Source: CAZCFB01 sp964511535
GTDB lineage: Bacteria; Myxococcota_A; Polyangia; GCA-2747355; CAZCFB01
Reading direction: 5' to 3'
Length of the DNA stretch: 10,080 bases
Assembly: GCA_964511535.1 (NCBI GenBank)
Contig: CAZEFW010000226.1
Location: forward strand, 1-10,080
This document shows positions 1 through 7,025 of this stretch, piece by piece (position 1 is the stretch's first letter; every line of letters starts with the position of its first letter). The notes under the pieces are model-generated. The model did not search any database and was not told the DNA's origin. It was given only the letters and a program-made list of their open reading frames with translations. The translations under genes were made by a program, and so were the position numbers.

Positions 1-26
1 GTGCTGAAAGGCCAGAATGGATGGCT

Positions 27-110
27 GCTGAAGCCGGAGCGGCGGCAGGCGCTGAGCCTGCAGCTGCGGCTGCGGCTGCGGCTGCTGCCGAGGCTGACGC
101 TGCGGCCCGG
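27..110 (+). repeat. Degenerate GCTGNN hexamer array, left copy
   Basis: About 14 hexamers in one phase, best preserved at 51-104, where seven of nine units begin with exact GCTG (GCTGAG, GCTGCG three times, GCTGCT, GCTGAC, GCTGCG). Outer units are decayed to GCCG, GCGG or GCAG. The unit, phase logic and orientation match the longer array at 599-742. It ends 18 bp short of the stop codon of the four-helix-bundle gene, so that gene is bracketed by two arrays of the same repeat family. Read on the plus strand it would give Ala-X-Ala-X, but I see no start or other support for a real gene here. Confidence 0.7.
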
Positions 111-127
111 CGAACCCCGCTCGGCCC

Positions 128-469
128 TCAGGCCGCCCGGCGTGGCCTGTGCACCAGCGTCCACAGGATGGCCGCCACCTGGTCCAGGGCCGCGTCCGCT
201 TTCACACATGCATGCTGCTGCACGTAGCCCCAGACAACCGCCAGCTGCAGCGCCGCCCGGGCCTCCCTGCACTCGGTTAGAGCCAGCTGCAACTTGGCCG
301 CCTCATTACGCCCCCTGGCGCTTTGACCATCAGCGATATTGAGCACCAGACTCTGTCCCGCGCGCTGCAGCGGATCTGCCAGCGACGGATCATGCCGCCG
401 AATTTCATCGATGAGCGGCTTGAGCAGCCTGAGTGCCTGCAATGCTCGGTCGTAAACGATAAAAGCCAT
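128..469 (-). CDS. Four-helix-bundle protein, 23S rRNA IVS (S23) type
   Basis: A 113-residue, largely helical protein of the family first found in intervening sequences of 23S rRNA genes and also widespread as stand-alone genes. Length is typical (about 110-125). The family signature is present at residues 36-48: RAGQSLVLNIADG, the usual form being R-A-x-S-[IV]-x-x-N-I-A-E-G, followed by a basic GR and helices. Start: ATG at 469, with AGGAGG at 481-476 and a 6-nt spacer, an excellent Shine-Dalgarno. That Shine-Dalgarno lies inside the inverted repeat 476-599. A short CGGCC-ctca-GGCCG hairpin (122-135) spans the stop codon. The biochemical role of the stand-alone family is not established; the fold is shared with Avd, the accessory protein of diversity-generating retroelements, but no reverse transcriptase is in this window. 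The gene lies downstream of the DHS-like gene on the same strand, 274 bp away. Confidence 0.85.
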   Translation of the reverse strand: MAFIVYDRALQALRLLKPLIDEIRRHDPSLADPLQRAGQSLVLNIADGQSARGRNEAAKLQLALTECREARAALQLAVVWGYVQQHACVKADAALDQVAAILWTLVHRPRRAA

Positions 470-475
470 CTGCCA

Positions 476-599
476 CCTCCTGTTGGGTTATCGGGCGGAG
501 GTGAGCCGCTTCACCCCGTAACGACCCGAAAGGTCGGCGGACGGCGAACGCCCTCGCCCCCAGAGGGGCGGGGGCGAAGCCCGGTAACCCAACAGGAGG
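476..599 (-). promoter_or_regulatory. Inverted repeat that sequesters the ribosome binding site
   Basis: Arms 476-496 and 579-599 are 21-bp reverse complements with one difference (T at 491), enclosing 82 nt. In minus-strand RNA the arms would pair except for one C-A mismatch; the 3' arm carries AGGAGG, 6 nt before the ATG of the four-helix-bundle gene. RNA arriving from the upstream DHS-like gene would therefore fold with the Shine-Dalgarno buried, whereas an RNA started inside the loop would leave it free. The loop has smaller hairpins of its own, such as CGCCCC-caga-GGGGCG near 555-570 and CGACC-cgaaa-GGTCG near 523-537. The right arm ends exactly where the hexamer array begins. The repeat is seen directly; regulation is inferred. 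Confidence 0.7.
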
Positions 600-742
600 C
601 TGAAGTTGAAGCTGAAGCTGGCGCTGAAGCTGATGCTGAGGCTGTGGCTGAGGCTGATGCTGAGGCTGAGGCTGAGGCTGAAGCTGATGCTGACGCTGAG
701 GCTGAGGCTGTGGCTGAGGCTGAGGCTGAGGCCGACGCTGTC
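599..742 (+). repeat. GCTGNN hexamer array, 24 units
   Basis: Twenty-four contiguous hexamers without indels. The first four bases are GCTG in 22 units (exceptions GTTGAA at 605 and GCCGAC at 731). Positions 5-6 vary: A at position 5 in 20 units, T in 3, G in 1; at position 6 G in 12, A in 5, C in 4, T in 3. The array starts at the outer base of the inverted repeat and stops 1 bp before the DHS-like stop codon, filling the whole interval. The plus strand is open through it (Ala alternating with Glu, Asp, Val or Gly), but the frame begins antisense to the four-helix-bundle gene, so I do not call a protein. Confidence 0.92.
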
Positions 743-743
743 C

Positions 744-1787
744 CTACAGCCCCCGCTCCAGCATCGCCTTGAACAGGATGGGCCAGGCAACGGTGGCGTC
801 CTGCAGCACCTCGGCGTAGCGCCCCCCCTCGGACTCGGGCAGGAACTTGCCCCAGCTCACCCCCTCGGAGTAGGTGCAGCCGGACAGGTGGCCGTAGATC
901 ACCGGGTCGGGGCAGATGCGCAGGCCGTGGGAGAAGCGGATGCGCGGCGCCTTGTGTCCCACGCGCAGGTTCAGCACGTCCACGAAGGGCCCCACCTGCT
1001 GGGCCCAGTTGCGCGGCACGCCGCCGCCGATGGTGAAGATGCCGAGGGTCTTGTCCTCGCCCACCGCCTCCTCGCACAGCTCCTTGTAGCGGTACAGGTC
1101 GCGGAAGCCGTCGTATGCCAGCGTCGGCTTGTCCTCCTGCTTGCAGATGGCGTGGTACACGCCCAGGTCCAGGGCCAGCTCCGAGTCGGTGAAGGCCGGG
1201 ATGAAGATCGGCACCCCGGCCGCCGCGGCGTCCTGCAGGATCCCCTCGCCGGGCAGCTTCTTGCCGAGGAACTCCAGCAGCTCCCAGGTGCCCACCGGCT
1301 CTCCCCCTTGCTGCTCGGCCAGCTCACCGAACAGGCGGCGCATCTCCTCCTCCAGCGCGTCGAGGTTGGCCTCCGTCTCCAGGGTGTCGTACACCCGGTC
1401 GACGCGGTAGATGAAGTACTCCTCGTCGGAGATGTTCGGGTCCGCCTTGTAGTGCAGCATCCCGAGGTCCTCCACCATGCCGTGCCCCAGCAGGGCGCCG
1501 GTGGAGACCAGGCACTGGACCCACCCGCGCTGCACGGCCAGGCGGATCAGCGGCCCCAGCCCGGCCATGGTCATGGCCCCGGTCAGGGTCATCACCACCA
1601 CGCACCGCTCGTCGCGGATCATCTCCTCGAGCACGTCGGCCGCCTCGCCCAGGGTCCGGCCGGAAAAGGAGATGTCCTTCATCTGCTTCAGCAGGTCCGA
1701 GGTGCTGTCAGCGGCGGAGATGTCCAGAGGGCGGGTGGGGGCGAGCCCGTGCTGCCGGGCGATGGGGTGCAGCTTCTGATCTTTCAC
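744..1787 (-). CDS. Deoxyhypusine synthase family protein, probable homospermidine synthase
   Basis: 347 residues, about family length. The family transfers an aminobutyl group from spermidine, using NAD and a lysine imine intermediate. Eukaryotes and archaea modify eIF5A/aIF5A; bacteria lack that substrate, and characterised bacterial homologues make homospermidine using putrescine as acceptor, so that is the likeliest role. Visible landmarks: STGALLGHGMVEDLG at 95-109 (equivalent to the VTTAGGVEEDL region), IPAFTDSE at 196-203, GGGVPRNW at 254-261 and SEGVSWGKF at 307-315, with Lys314 matching the catalytic lysine (K329 in human DHS). The His pair after GGGVVK in human DHS is Asn260-Trp261 here, which argues against a standard eIF5A-modifying enzyme. 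Start: GTG at 1787 with AGGAG at 1800-1796 and an 8-nt spacer. It is cytoplasmic, with no signal peptide, and divergent from the kinase. Family is certain; substrate is inferred. Confidence 0.9.
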   Translation of the reverse strand: MKDQKLHPIARQHGLAPTRPLDISAADSTSDLLKQMKDISFSGRTLGEAADVLEEMIRDERCVVVMTLTGAMTMAGLGPLIRLAVQRGWVQCLVSTGALLGHGMVEDLGMLHYKADPNISDEEYFIYRVDRVYDTLETEANLDALEEEMRRLFGELAEQQGGEPVGTWELLEFLGKKLPGEGILQDAAAAGVPIFIPAFTDSELALDLGVYHAICKQEDKPTLAYDGFRDLYRYKELCEEAVGEDKTLGIFTIGGGVPRNWAQQVGPFVDVLNLRVGHKAPRIRFSHGLRICPDPVIYGHLSGCTYSEGVSWGKFLPESEGGRYAEVLQDATVAWPILFKAMLERGL

Positions 1788-1820
1788 GACGACAGCTCCT
1801 GGGCATATATAGGGGTATCG

Positions 1821-1850
1821 TTGGCGCGCGCCGGCAGGTTAACTTATAGC
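1821..1850 (+). promoter_or_regulatory. Candidate sigma-70 promoter for the hybrid kinase
   Basis: TTGGCG (1821-1826) and TATAGC (1845-1850) are separated by 18 bp, each matching four of six consensus bases. Transcription would start near 1857 and leave a leader of about 37 nt before the GTG at 1894. The same AT-rich patch reads TATAAG on the minus strand (1848-1843), a possible -10 for the divergent DHS-like gene, but no convincing -35 accompanies it. A 10-bp perfect palindrome, GGCGCGCGCC (1823-1832), overlaps the spacer. This is prediction by eye only. Confidence 0.35.
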
Positions 1851-1893
1851 TTCTGGCAACTCCAGGTTGGTGGGCGTGCAGAGGAGATGAGCC

Positions 1894-4341
1894 GTGGCTG
1901 ACCGATTCGACAGCGACTTCAGCAACGAGACCACCGGCATCAACCTGCGCGAGCTCTCGTTCCTGGAGGACATCCTGGAGCAGCTCCCGGTGGGGGTGGT
2001 GGTGATCTCCCCCAACAGCGGCAAGTTCCTGTTCGCCAACAACCGGGCGGCGCAGATCCTGTACTGCACCGAGGTGGGCGCGCTGGATCCGGGGCGCCCG
2101 TGGGACCGCACGCCGCTGCTCGTGGGCGCCGGCCCCATGGGGGACCAGCCCTGGCCCCTGGCGCGCACGCTCAAGACGGGCGAGGTCATCGACGGCGAGG
2201 AGCTGCTGGTGCGCCGCCATGATCAGAAGACCACCATGCTGCGGGTGCACATCTTCCCCATCCGCGGCGTGACCGGGCGCGCCATGTCCATCGTGATGAC
2301 CTTCTCGGACATCACCAAGACCAAGGAGGCCGAGGCCGCCCTGCGCGAGAGCGAGGAGCGCTACCGCAGCCTTGTGGAGTACTCCCCCGAGCCCATCGCC
2401 GTGCACTCCGGGGGATTGATCGTCTATGCCAACGAGGCCAGCGCGCGGCTGCTGGGGGCCAGCTCGCCCCAGGAGATCATCGGCCGCCCGGTGATGGACT
2501 TCGTGCCCGAAGAGCTGGTCCCGATGATCAAGCAGCGGGTGCGCAAGGTGATCGAGGACGGCTGGGCGCCGCTGGTGGAGGAGCAGTTCGTGCGTCTGGA
2601 CGGCACCCGCGTGGACGTGGAGGTGGTGGCGGTGCGGGTGATGTTCCAGGGGCGGCTCTCGTCGCAGATGGTGATCCGGGACATCACGCCGCGGAAGCGC
2701 GCCGAGCGCGCCCGGCAGCTGCTCACCCGCGCCGGCGTGGTGCTCTCCTCCACCCTCGACTTCAGGCCGACCCTGGAGAACGCGGTGCGGCTGGCCGTGC
2801 CCGAGCTGTCCGACGCCTGCCTGCTGGAGATCACCGACGAGCGCCACCACCCCTCCTCGCTGCTGCTGGCCCACCGCGACCCGATGCGGGAGGGCGAGCT
2901 GCGCGAGCTGGTCAAGAAGGTGGACAAGAGCGAGCCGTGCCTGGAGATCTTCTTCCCGGGCGGCACGGCCCAGGGGCCGATGCAGCTGTCCGGCGAGCAG
3001 GCGGCGGAGGCCATCGCGCGCGGGCCCGACAACGGCCTCGAGGCGCTGTGCCACTCCATGTCGCCCCACTCTGTGGTGGTCGTGCCGCTCACCGCGCGGC
3101 GCAAGGTCACCGGGAGCATGATCTTCATCCAGGCGGCCGCCGAGCGGCGCTTCCGCGACGAGGACCTGCCGCTGCTCGAGGAGCTGGGCCGGCGGGCCGC
3201 GGTGGCCATCGACAACGCCCGCCTCTACCGCGAGATGCAGGAGGCGGACCGGCGGAAGGACGAGTTTTTGGCCATGCTGGCCCACGAGCTGCGCAACCCG
3301 CTGGCGGCCCTGAGCAGCGCCGTGGAGCTGCTATCGCGGCAGGAGCCGGAGGCGGCGGGGCTCTCGTCTGCACGCACCGCGGCCGACCGACAGCTCGGCA
3401 TCATGACCCGGCTGCTGGACGACCTGCTGGAGGTCTCGCGCATCACCCAGGGCAAGATCCAGCTGCGCAAGGAGCCGCTGGACCTGGGGGCCGTGATCAA
3501 GCAGTCGGCCCGCGCCTGCGGCGAGCTTTACCGCGCGCGGGAGCATGTGCTCACTCTCGAGGGGCTCGAGGAGCCGATCTCGCTGCAGGCGGACCCGAGC
3601 CGGCTGGAGCAGATCTTCTCCAACCTGCTGGGCAACGCGGCCAAGTACACCCCACCGGGAGGCGAGGTGACCGTCTCGGTGCGGGTGGAGAAGCAGCAAG
3701 CGGCGGTGCGGGTGCGCGACAACGGGGTGGGTATCGACCCGGAGGTGCTGCCCCACGTGTTCGACCTGTTCGTCCAGGGGGAGAGCACCCTGGACCGCGC
3801 CCAGGGCGGCCTCGGCATCGGCCTGACCCTGGTGCGGCGCCTGGTGGATCTACACGGCGGCGAGGTGTCAGCCCGCAGCCGGGGACCGGGGCTGGGGGCC
3901 GAATTCCAGGTGCAGTTCCCGGTGCAGGATGGGAGCGCCCGGCCGCGGCGCTCGACGCAGCCCGACCCGGTCGCCCGGGCCAGCGTGGGCAAGCGGATCC
4001 TGCTCGTCGACGACAACGAGGACGTGGCCGAGATGCTGGCCACCCTGCTGCGAGGTGACGGTCACGAGGTCCACGTGGCCCATGATGGCCCCGAGGCGCT
4101 GGAGAGCGCGCGCCGGCTGCAACCCTCGGTGGTGCTGCTCGACATCGGCCTGCCGGCCATGGACGGCTACCAGGTGGCCCGGGAGCTGCGCCGCTCCAGC
4201 GGCGACCGGCAGCCCCTGATCATCGCCATCACGGGCTACGGGCAGGCGCCCGACCGGCGCAAGGCGGAGGAAGCGGGCTTCGATCACTACCTGGTCAAGC
4301 CGGTGCCCATGGCCACCCTGCGGGACCTGATGCGGCGGTAG
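1894..4341 (+). CDS. PAS-PAS-GAF hybrid sensor histidine kinase with receiver domain
   Basis: 815 residues, no signal peptide or membrane helix, so a cytoplasmic sensor. Domain order: PAS 24-145, PAS 150-270, GAF about 280-447, HisKA about 450-520 with phospho-acceptor His464 in MLAHELRNPL, HATPase about 565-680 with N-box NLLGNAAKYT (577-586), G1 DNGVGID (609-615) and G2 GGLGIGL (638-644), then a receiver 700-815 with acidic Asp706/707, phospho-acceptor Asp750, Thr780 and Lys802. All key catalytic residues are present, so kinase and receiver should both be active. It would autophosphorylate His464 and pass phosphate to Asp750; there is no Hpt or DNA-binding domain, so the partner must be elsewhere. 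Start: GTG 1894 is the first possible start after an in-frame TGA at 1888, with GAGGAG at 1881-1886 and a 7-nt spacer. The ligand is not predictable; I see no haem- or flavin-binding motif in the PAS domains. Confidence 0.93.
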   Translation: MADRFDSDFSNETTGINLRELSFLEDILEQLPVGVVVISPNSGKFLFANNRAAQILYCTEVGALDPGRPWDRTPLLVGAGPMGDQPWPLARTLKTGEVIDGEELLVRRHDQKTTMLRVHIFPIRGVTGRAMSIVMTFSDITKTKEAEAALRESEERYRSLVEYSPEPIAVHSGGLIVYANEASARLLGASSPQEIIGRPVMDFVPEELVPMIKQRVRKVIEDGWAPLVEEQFVRLDGTRVDVEVVAVRVMFQGRLSSQMVIRDITPRKRAERARQLLTRAGVVLSSTLDFRPTLENAVRLAVPELSDACLLEITDERHHPSSLLLAHRDPMREGELRELVKKVDKSEPCLEIFFPGGTAQGPMQLSGEQAAEAIARGPDNGLEALCHSMSPHSVVVVPLTARRKVTGSMIFIQAAAERRFRDEDLPLLEELGRRAAVAIDNARLYREMQEADRRKDEFLAMLAHELRNPLAALSSAVELLSRQEPEAAGLSSARTAADRQLGIMTRLLDDLLEVSRITQGKIQLRKEPLDLGAVIKQSARACGELYRAREHVLTLEGLEEPISLQADPSRLEQIFSNLLGNAAKYTPPGGEVTVSVRVEKQQAAVRVRDNGVGIDPEVLPHVFDLFVQGESTLDRAQGGLGIGLTLVRRLVDLHGGEVSARSRGPGLGAEFQVQFPVQDGSARPRRSTQPDPVARASVGKRILLVDDNEDVAEMLATLLRGDGHEVHVAHDGPEALESARRLQPSVVLLDIGLPAMDGYQVARELRRSSGDRQPLIIAITGYGQAPDRRKAEEAGFDHYLVKPVPMATLRDLMRR

Positions 4342-4347
4342 GCGTGG

Positions 4348-4366
4348 AAGCGGCGTCCCGCCGCTT
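4348..4366. terminator. Hairpin between convergent genes, first
   Basis: Perfect 8-bp stem AAGCGGCG / CGCCGCTT around a TCC loop, 7 nt after the kinase stop codon. Only a short T run follows on the plus strand, so it is a weak or atypical intrinsic terminator; it could work in both directions. Confidence 0.55.
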
Positions 4367-4381
4367 TGCGCAACGCGAGCC

Positions 4382-4400
4382 ACGCGGCAGGATGCCGCGT
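4382..4400. terminator. Hairpin between convergent genes, second
   Basis: Perfect 8-bp stem ACGCGGCA / TGCCGCGT with a 3-nt loop, directly against the GH57 stop codon (4401-4403). No T tract follows in the minus direction. With the hairpin at 4348 it fills most of the 59-bp convergent gap, so each gene would be ended by one or both stems. Confidence 0.5.
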
Positions 4401-6860
4401 CTACTTCAGCAGCTCTGGCGACATCTGCATGGCGTCCAGCAGCTGCGCCATCAGCTCGGCGAACCCCTGCCAGCGCTCCGGCTGCTCCATGAACAGCAGC
4501 ACCTCCTCCTGGCAGCGGTCCAGCGGCGGCTGAACCCCCAGCTCCCGGGCCAGGGCGAGGGTGTCCAGGGCGGCGCGGCAGTGCGCGGCGGAGGGATCGG
4601 CCGCCATGGCGCCCACCGCCTCGGCGAGCATCTCGCCGAACAGGACCTCGCTGCGGGAGAGGTCCAGCTTGTAGCCGCCGTGGGCCGCCTCGCGCACGAT
4701 CTCCCCCGCGCGCTGGTAGCGCCCCCGATCCCGGCTGCGCCCCTGGGCCAGGATCTCCTCGTTGAGCTGGCGCGACAGGGTGTACTCGGCCGCGATGCGA
4801 AACTCGGTGGGGACCTCCAGCCCGCTGTCGATGAGCGCGCTGACGGTGCGGCGGTTGTCCATGTACAGCCGCGTGTACATCTCGGCGAAGTGCTCGCTCA
4901 TGTCGCGGAACAGCGCGTCGAGCACCTCGGCCCGCTCCTCGGCCAGCAGCTGGGGCATGCCGAAGTAGTCGTCGCCGAAGTGGGCGTCCACGGCGCGCAG
5001 CAGCTCGGTGATGGTGGCGCGCCCGAAGATCTCACGCAGCTCGGTGGTGAAGGCGCGGAACTCCTGGGTGCCGGGGAAGGCGCGCACGGCGCAGTGGAAG
5101 TCGTGGCCGCCGAAGTGGATCAGCACGTAGACCAGGTCGAAGGTCTCGGTGGTGCGCAGGTCCTCCACCTCCACCCGCCCCACCAGCAGGGTCAGCGGCC
5201 CGCTGCTCATGCGGTGCCGCTCCAGCCGGTGCACGATGCGCCCGTGCAGCTGCAGCTCGTCCGGGTAGGAGCGGAACATGTCGGTGATGGCGTACTGGGC
5301 CACATGACGACGTGGCCCCACCACCGACGGGAGCACCATCTTGCGGTACACGTCCGCGCCGGTGCCGTGCGCCTCGATGTTGGAGCGCGCCTCGGCGAGC
5401 ACCTCCAGCGCCCTGCGCTCCACGTTGCGCCCGCTCAGGTCCTCCATCAGGTGCATGGTGCGCGCCAGGTAACGCAGCACCTGCACCGCCTCCAGCCCGG
5501 AGATGTCGTTGAAGAACCAGCCGCAGCTGGTCTGGGACATGAGCGAGAAGCGCTGCATCTCCAGCAGCTTGAACACCCGGGTCTGGCTGGTGAGGCTGCG
5601 ACCATTCTTTGCGTGGCGGGCCATAAAGGCGGCCCTCGCCTCGGCGCCGGGATTCAGCAGCAGGCGCACCGCGTCGTCCCGGGCGGCCCACGGATCATTG
5701 AGCAAGGTCGCGCCCAGCTCCTCGAGCAGCGCCGCGGCCTCGTCGCGCACCAGGTCCACCGCCTGGCGCAGGGGCTGCCGCCAGCGCTGGTTCCAACCCT
5801 CAGGCGCGCCGGCGTTGCAGCTGCAGTCCCGGATCCAGCGGCCCACCCCGTGGGCGCAGCTCCAGGCGGTGCCCTCCCCGTCGGGCCCCGGCTCCAGCTC
5901 CACCTCGTGGGTCGGCTGGAAGCGCTCGAGGTACTCGCCGTAGTTCGTCAGCCGGAAGCCGCGCCGCTCCGCCTCCACCGACAGGGCGTAGGCCAGGGCG
6001 CGCTCGGCGTGGCGCTGGTGGTGGCCGAAGGTCTCGCCGTCCACCGCGGTGTGCACCAGCTGCGGGCCGTCGCGCCCCGTCTCCACCGCGCCCCACAGCC
6101 GGTCCACCAGCCGGCTGCTGGAGGCCAGGGTCTCGCCGAAGGAGATGCCGTGGGACACCGGGCCGTCGTAGAAGAAGATGTCCAGGTAGCGGTCGGGCTG
6201 CTCGCGTGAGAAGCAGCGGTACGGCATGCGCGGGTCCACCTTGCCCCCGCTCACCTCGGTCCACGCCCCGCGCTCGGACAGGCGCCGCACCCGGCGCGCC
6301 TGGTAGGGCGACAGCACCACGTAGGTCATGCCCTCGGTGATGAGGTCCTCCACCGTGCCCTGGTGGATGGCGGTCTCGGGCATCCACATGGCCTCCGCCG
6401 GGCGGCCGAACCGGTGCTCGAAGTCCTGCTTGCCCCAGCGGATCAGGGTCAAGCGGTCGCGCTGGTTGCACAGCGGCAGGATGGCGTGACCGTAGCTCTG
6501 GGCCATGGCGTTGCCGTGCCCGCCGTGATCCTCGGCGCTCAGCCGGTCCGCCAGGATCAGCCGCGCGTAGGTGCGGGGGCGTCGCCGCTCCAGCCAGGTG
6601 AGCAGGGTGGCGCCGAAGTTGAACGACAGATAGCGGTAGTTGTTGACCACGTCGACCACACGGCCGCGGTCGTCGAACACCCGCGCCCAGCCGTTTACCC
6701 GGTAGCACTCCTCCGCGATGCGCTCGTTCCAGTTGGAGAACGGCGCCGCGCTCGGCTCACGCTCGACGGTGTCGAGCCAGGGGTTCTCGCGCGGGGGCTG
6801 GTAGAAGTGTCCGTGGATGACCAGGTAAAGGTCTTCGGGATCGTCTTTTCTGCGTGCCAT
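4401..6860 (-). CDS. GH57 family glycoside hydrolase with DUF3536 C-terminal region
   Basis: 819 residues. The N-terminal barrel carries GH57 motifs: HGHFYQPP at 16-23 (region 1, usually HQP), MWMPETA at 158-164 with Glu162 as candidate nucleophile (compare WLPE of GH57 branching enzymes), and VDGETFGHH with Asp274 as candidate acid/base. A Cys-containing CAHGVGRWIRDCSC segment near 330-345 and the following helical region to about 640 fit DUF3536, a domain usually fused to GH57; 640-819 is helical and unassigned. GH57 enzymes are retaining alpha-glucan hydrolases, transglycosylases or branching enzymes; the DUF3536 subgroup is, to my knowledge, uncharacterised, so the substrate is open. No signal peptide, so cytoplasmic. 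Start ATG 6860 was chosen because the GH57 fold begins 10-15 residues later; the Shine-Dalgarno is weak (CGAGG, about 10 nt away). The frame stays open upstream to 7259, but that part does not resemble the family. No glycogen genes adjoin it. Confidence 0.9.
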   Translation of the reverse strand: MARRKDDPEDLYLVIHGHFYQPPRENPWLDTVEREPSAAPFSNWNERIAEECYRVNGWARVFDDRGRVVDVVNNYRYLSFNFGATLLTWLERRRPRTYARLILADRLSAEDHGGHGNAMAQSYGHAILPLCNQRDRLTLIRWGKQDFEHRFGRPAEAMWMPETAIHQGTVEDLITEGMTYVVLSPYQARRVRRLSERGAWTEVSGGKVDPRMPYRCFSREQPDRYLDIFFYDGPVSHGISFGETLASSSRLVDRLWGAVETGRDGPQLVHTAVDGETFGHHQRHAERALAYALSVEAERRGFRLTNYGEYLERFQPTHEVELEPGPDGEGTAWSCAHGVGRWIRDCSCNAGAPEGWNQRWRQPLRQAVDLVRDEAAALLEELGATLLNDPWAARDDAVRLLLNPGAEARAAFMARHAKNGRSLTSQTRVFKLLEMQRFSLMSQTSCGWFFNDISGLEAVQVLRYLARTMHLMEDLSGRNVERRALEVLAEARSNIEAHGTGADVYRKMVLPSVVGPRRHVAQYAITDMFRSYPDELQLHGRIVHRLERHRMSSGPLTLLVGRVEVEDLRTTETFDLVYVLIHFGGHDFHCAVRAFPGTQEFRAFTTELREIFGRATITELLRAVDAHFGDDYFGMPQLLAEERAEVLDALFRDMSEHFAEMYTRLYMDNRRTVSALIDSGLEVPTEFRIAAEYTLSRQLNEEILAQGRSRDRGRYQRAGEIVREAAHGGYKLDLSRSEVLFGEMLAEAVGAMAADPSAAHCRAALDTLALARELGVQPPLDRCQEEVLLFMEQPERWQGFAELMAQLLDAMQMSPELLK

Positions 6861-7025
6861 TGAACTTGAACCTCGACGCGTGGGGTGAACTCGCGGCGGC
6901 TGTGCGCCGGGTGGTTGGCGACTGGATCTGGACGCAGGATCACTATGGACCAGAATCTGGCCAACGCAAGGGGGCCACTGGTCGGAGTGGGACCTCTTGC
7001 CTCCCGGTGCACACTTTGTAGGCGG
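6861..7025. promoter_or_regulatory. Divergent intergenic region, GH57 / TPR gene
   Basis: 165 bp between two divergent starts, presumably holding both promoters. On the minus strand TTGCGT (6969-6964) and CATAGT (6947-6942) with a 16-bp spacer are a weak candidate for GH57. I see no convincing plus-strand promoter. An ATG at 6945 preceded by AGGA (6936-6939) is an alternative start for the TPR gene, which would shrink this region to 84 bp. Confidence 0.3.

Noticed and set aside
599..742. Template or variable repeat of a diversity-generating retroelement
   Set aside because: No reverse transcriptase, no template/variable pair and no C-type-lectin target gene are visible; the resemblance rests only on the four-helix fold and the pattern of variable positions, so it is kept as a test in the findings and not called as a feature.
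323..772. Plus-strand open frame through the hexamer array, encoding alternating Ala-Glu/Asp
   Set aside because: It begins antisense inside the four-helix-bundle gene, ends inside the DHS-like gene, has no Shine-Dalgarno, and is open only because a 6-base repeat without stop codons cannot close it.
606..1901. Long plus-strand open frame opposite the DHS-like gene
   Set aside because: High-GC shadow: no family features and His/Gly/Val/Leu-rich composition, while the minus strand encodes a recognisable enzyme.
1708..3285. Long minus-strand open frame opposite the hybrid kinase
   Set aside because: Its translation is rich in His, Leu, Arg and Gly without domain features; the plus strand carries complete PAS, GAF and kinase motifs.
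4344..6209. Long plus-strand open frame opposite GH57
   Set aside because: Val/Gln/His/Leu-rich shadow with no motifs; the minus strand holds the GH57 signatures.
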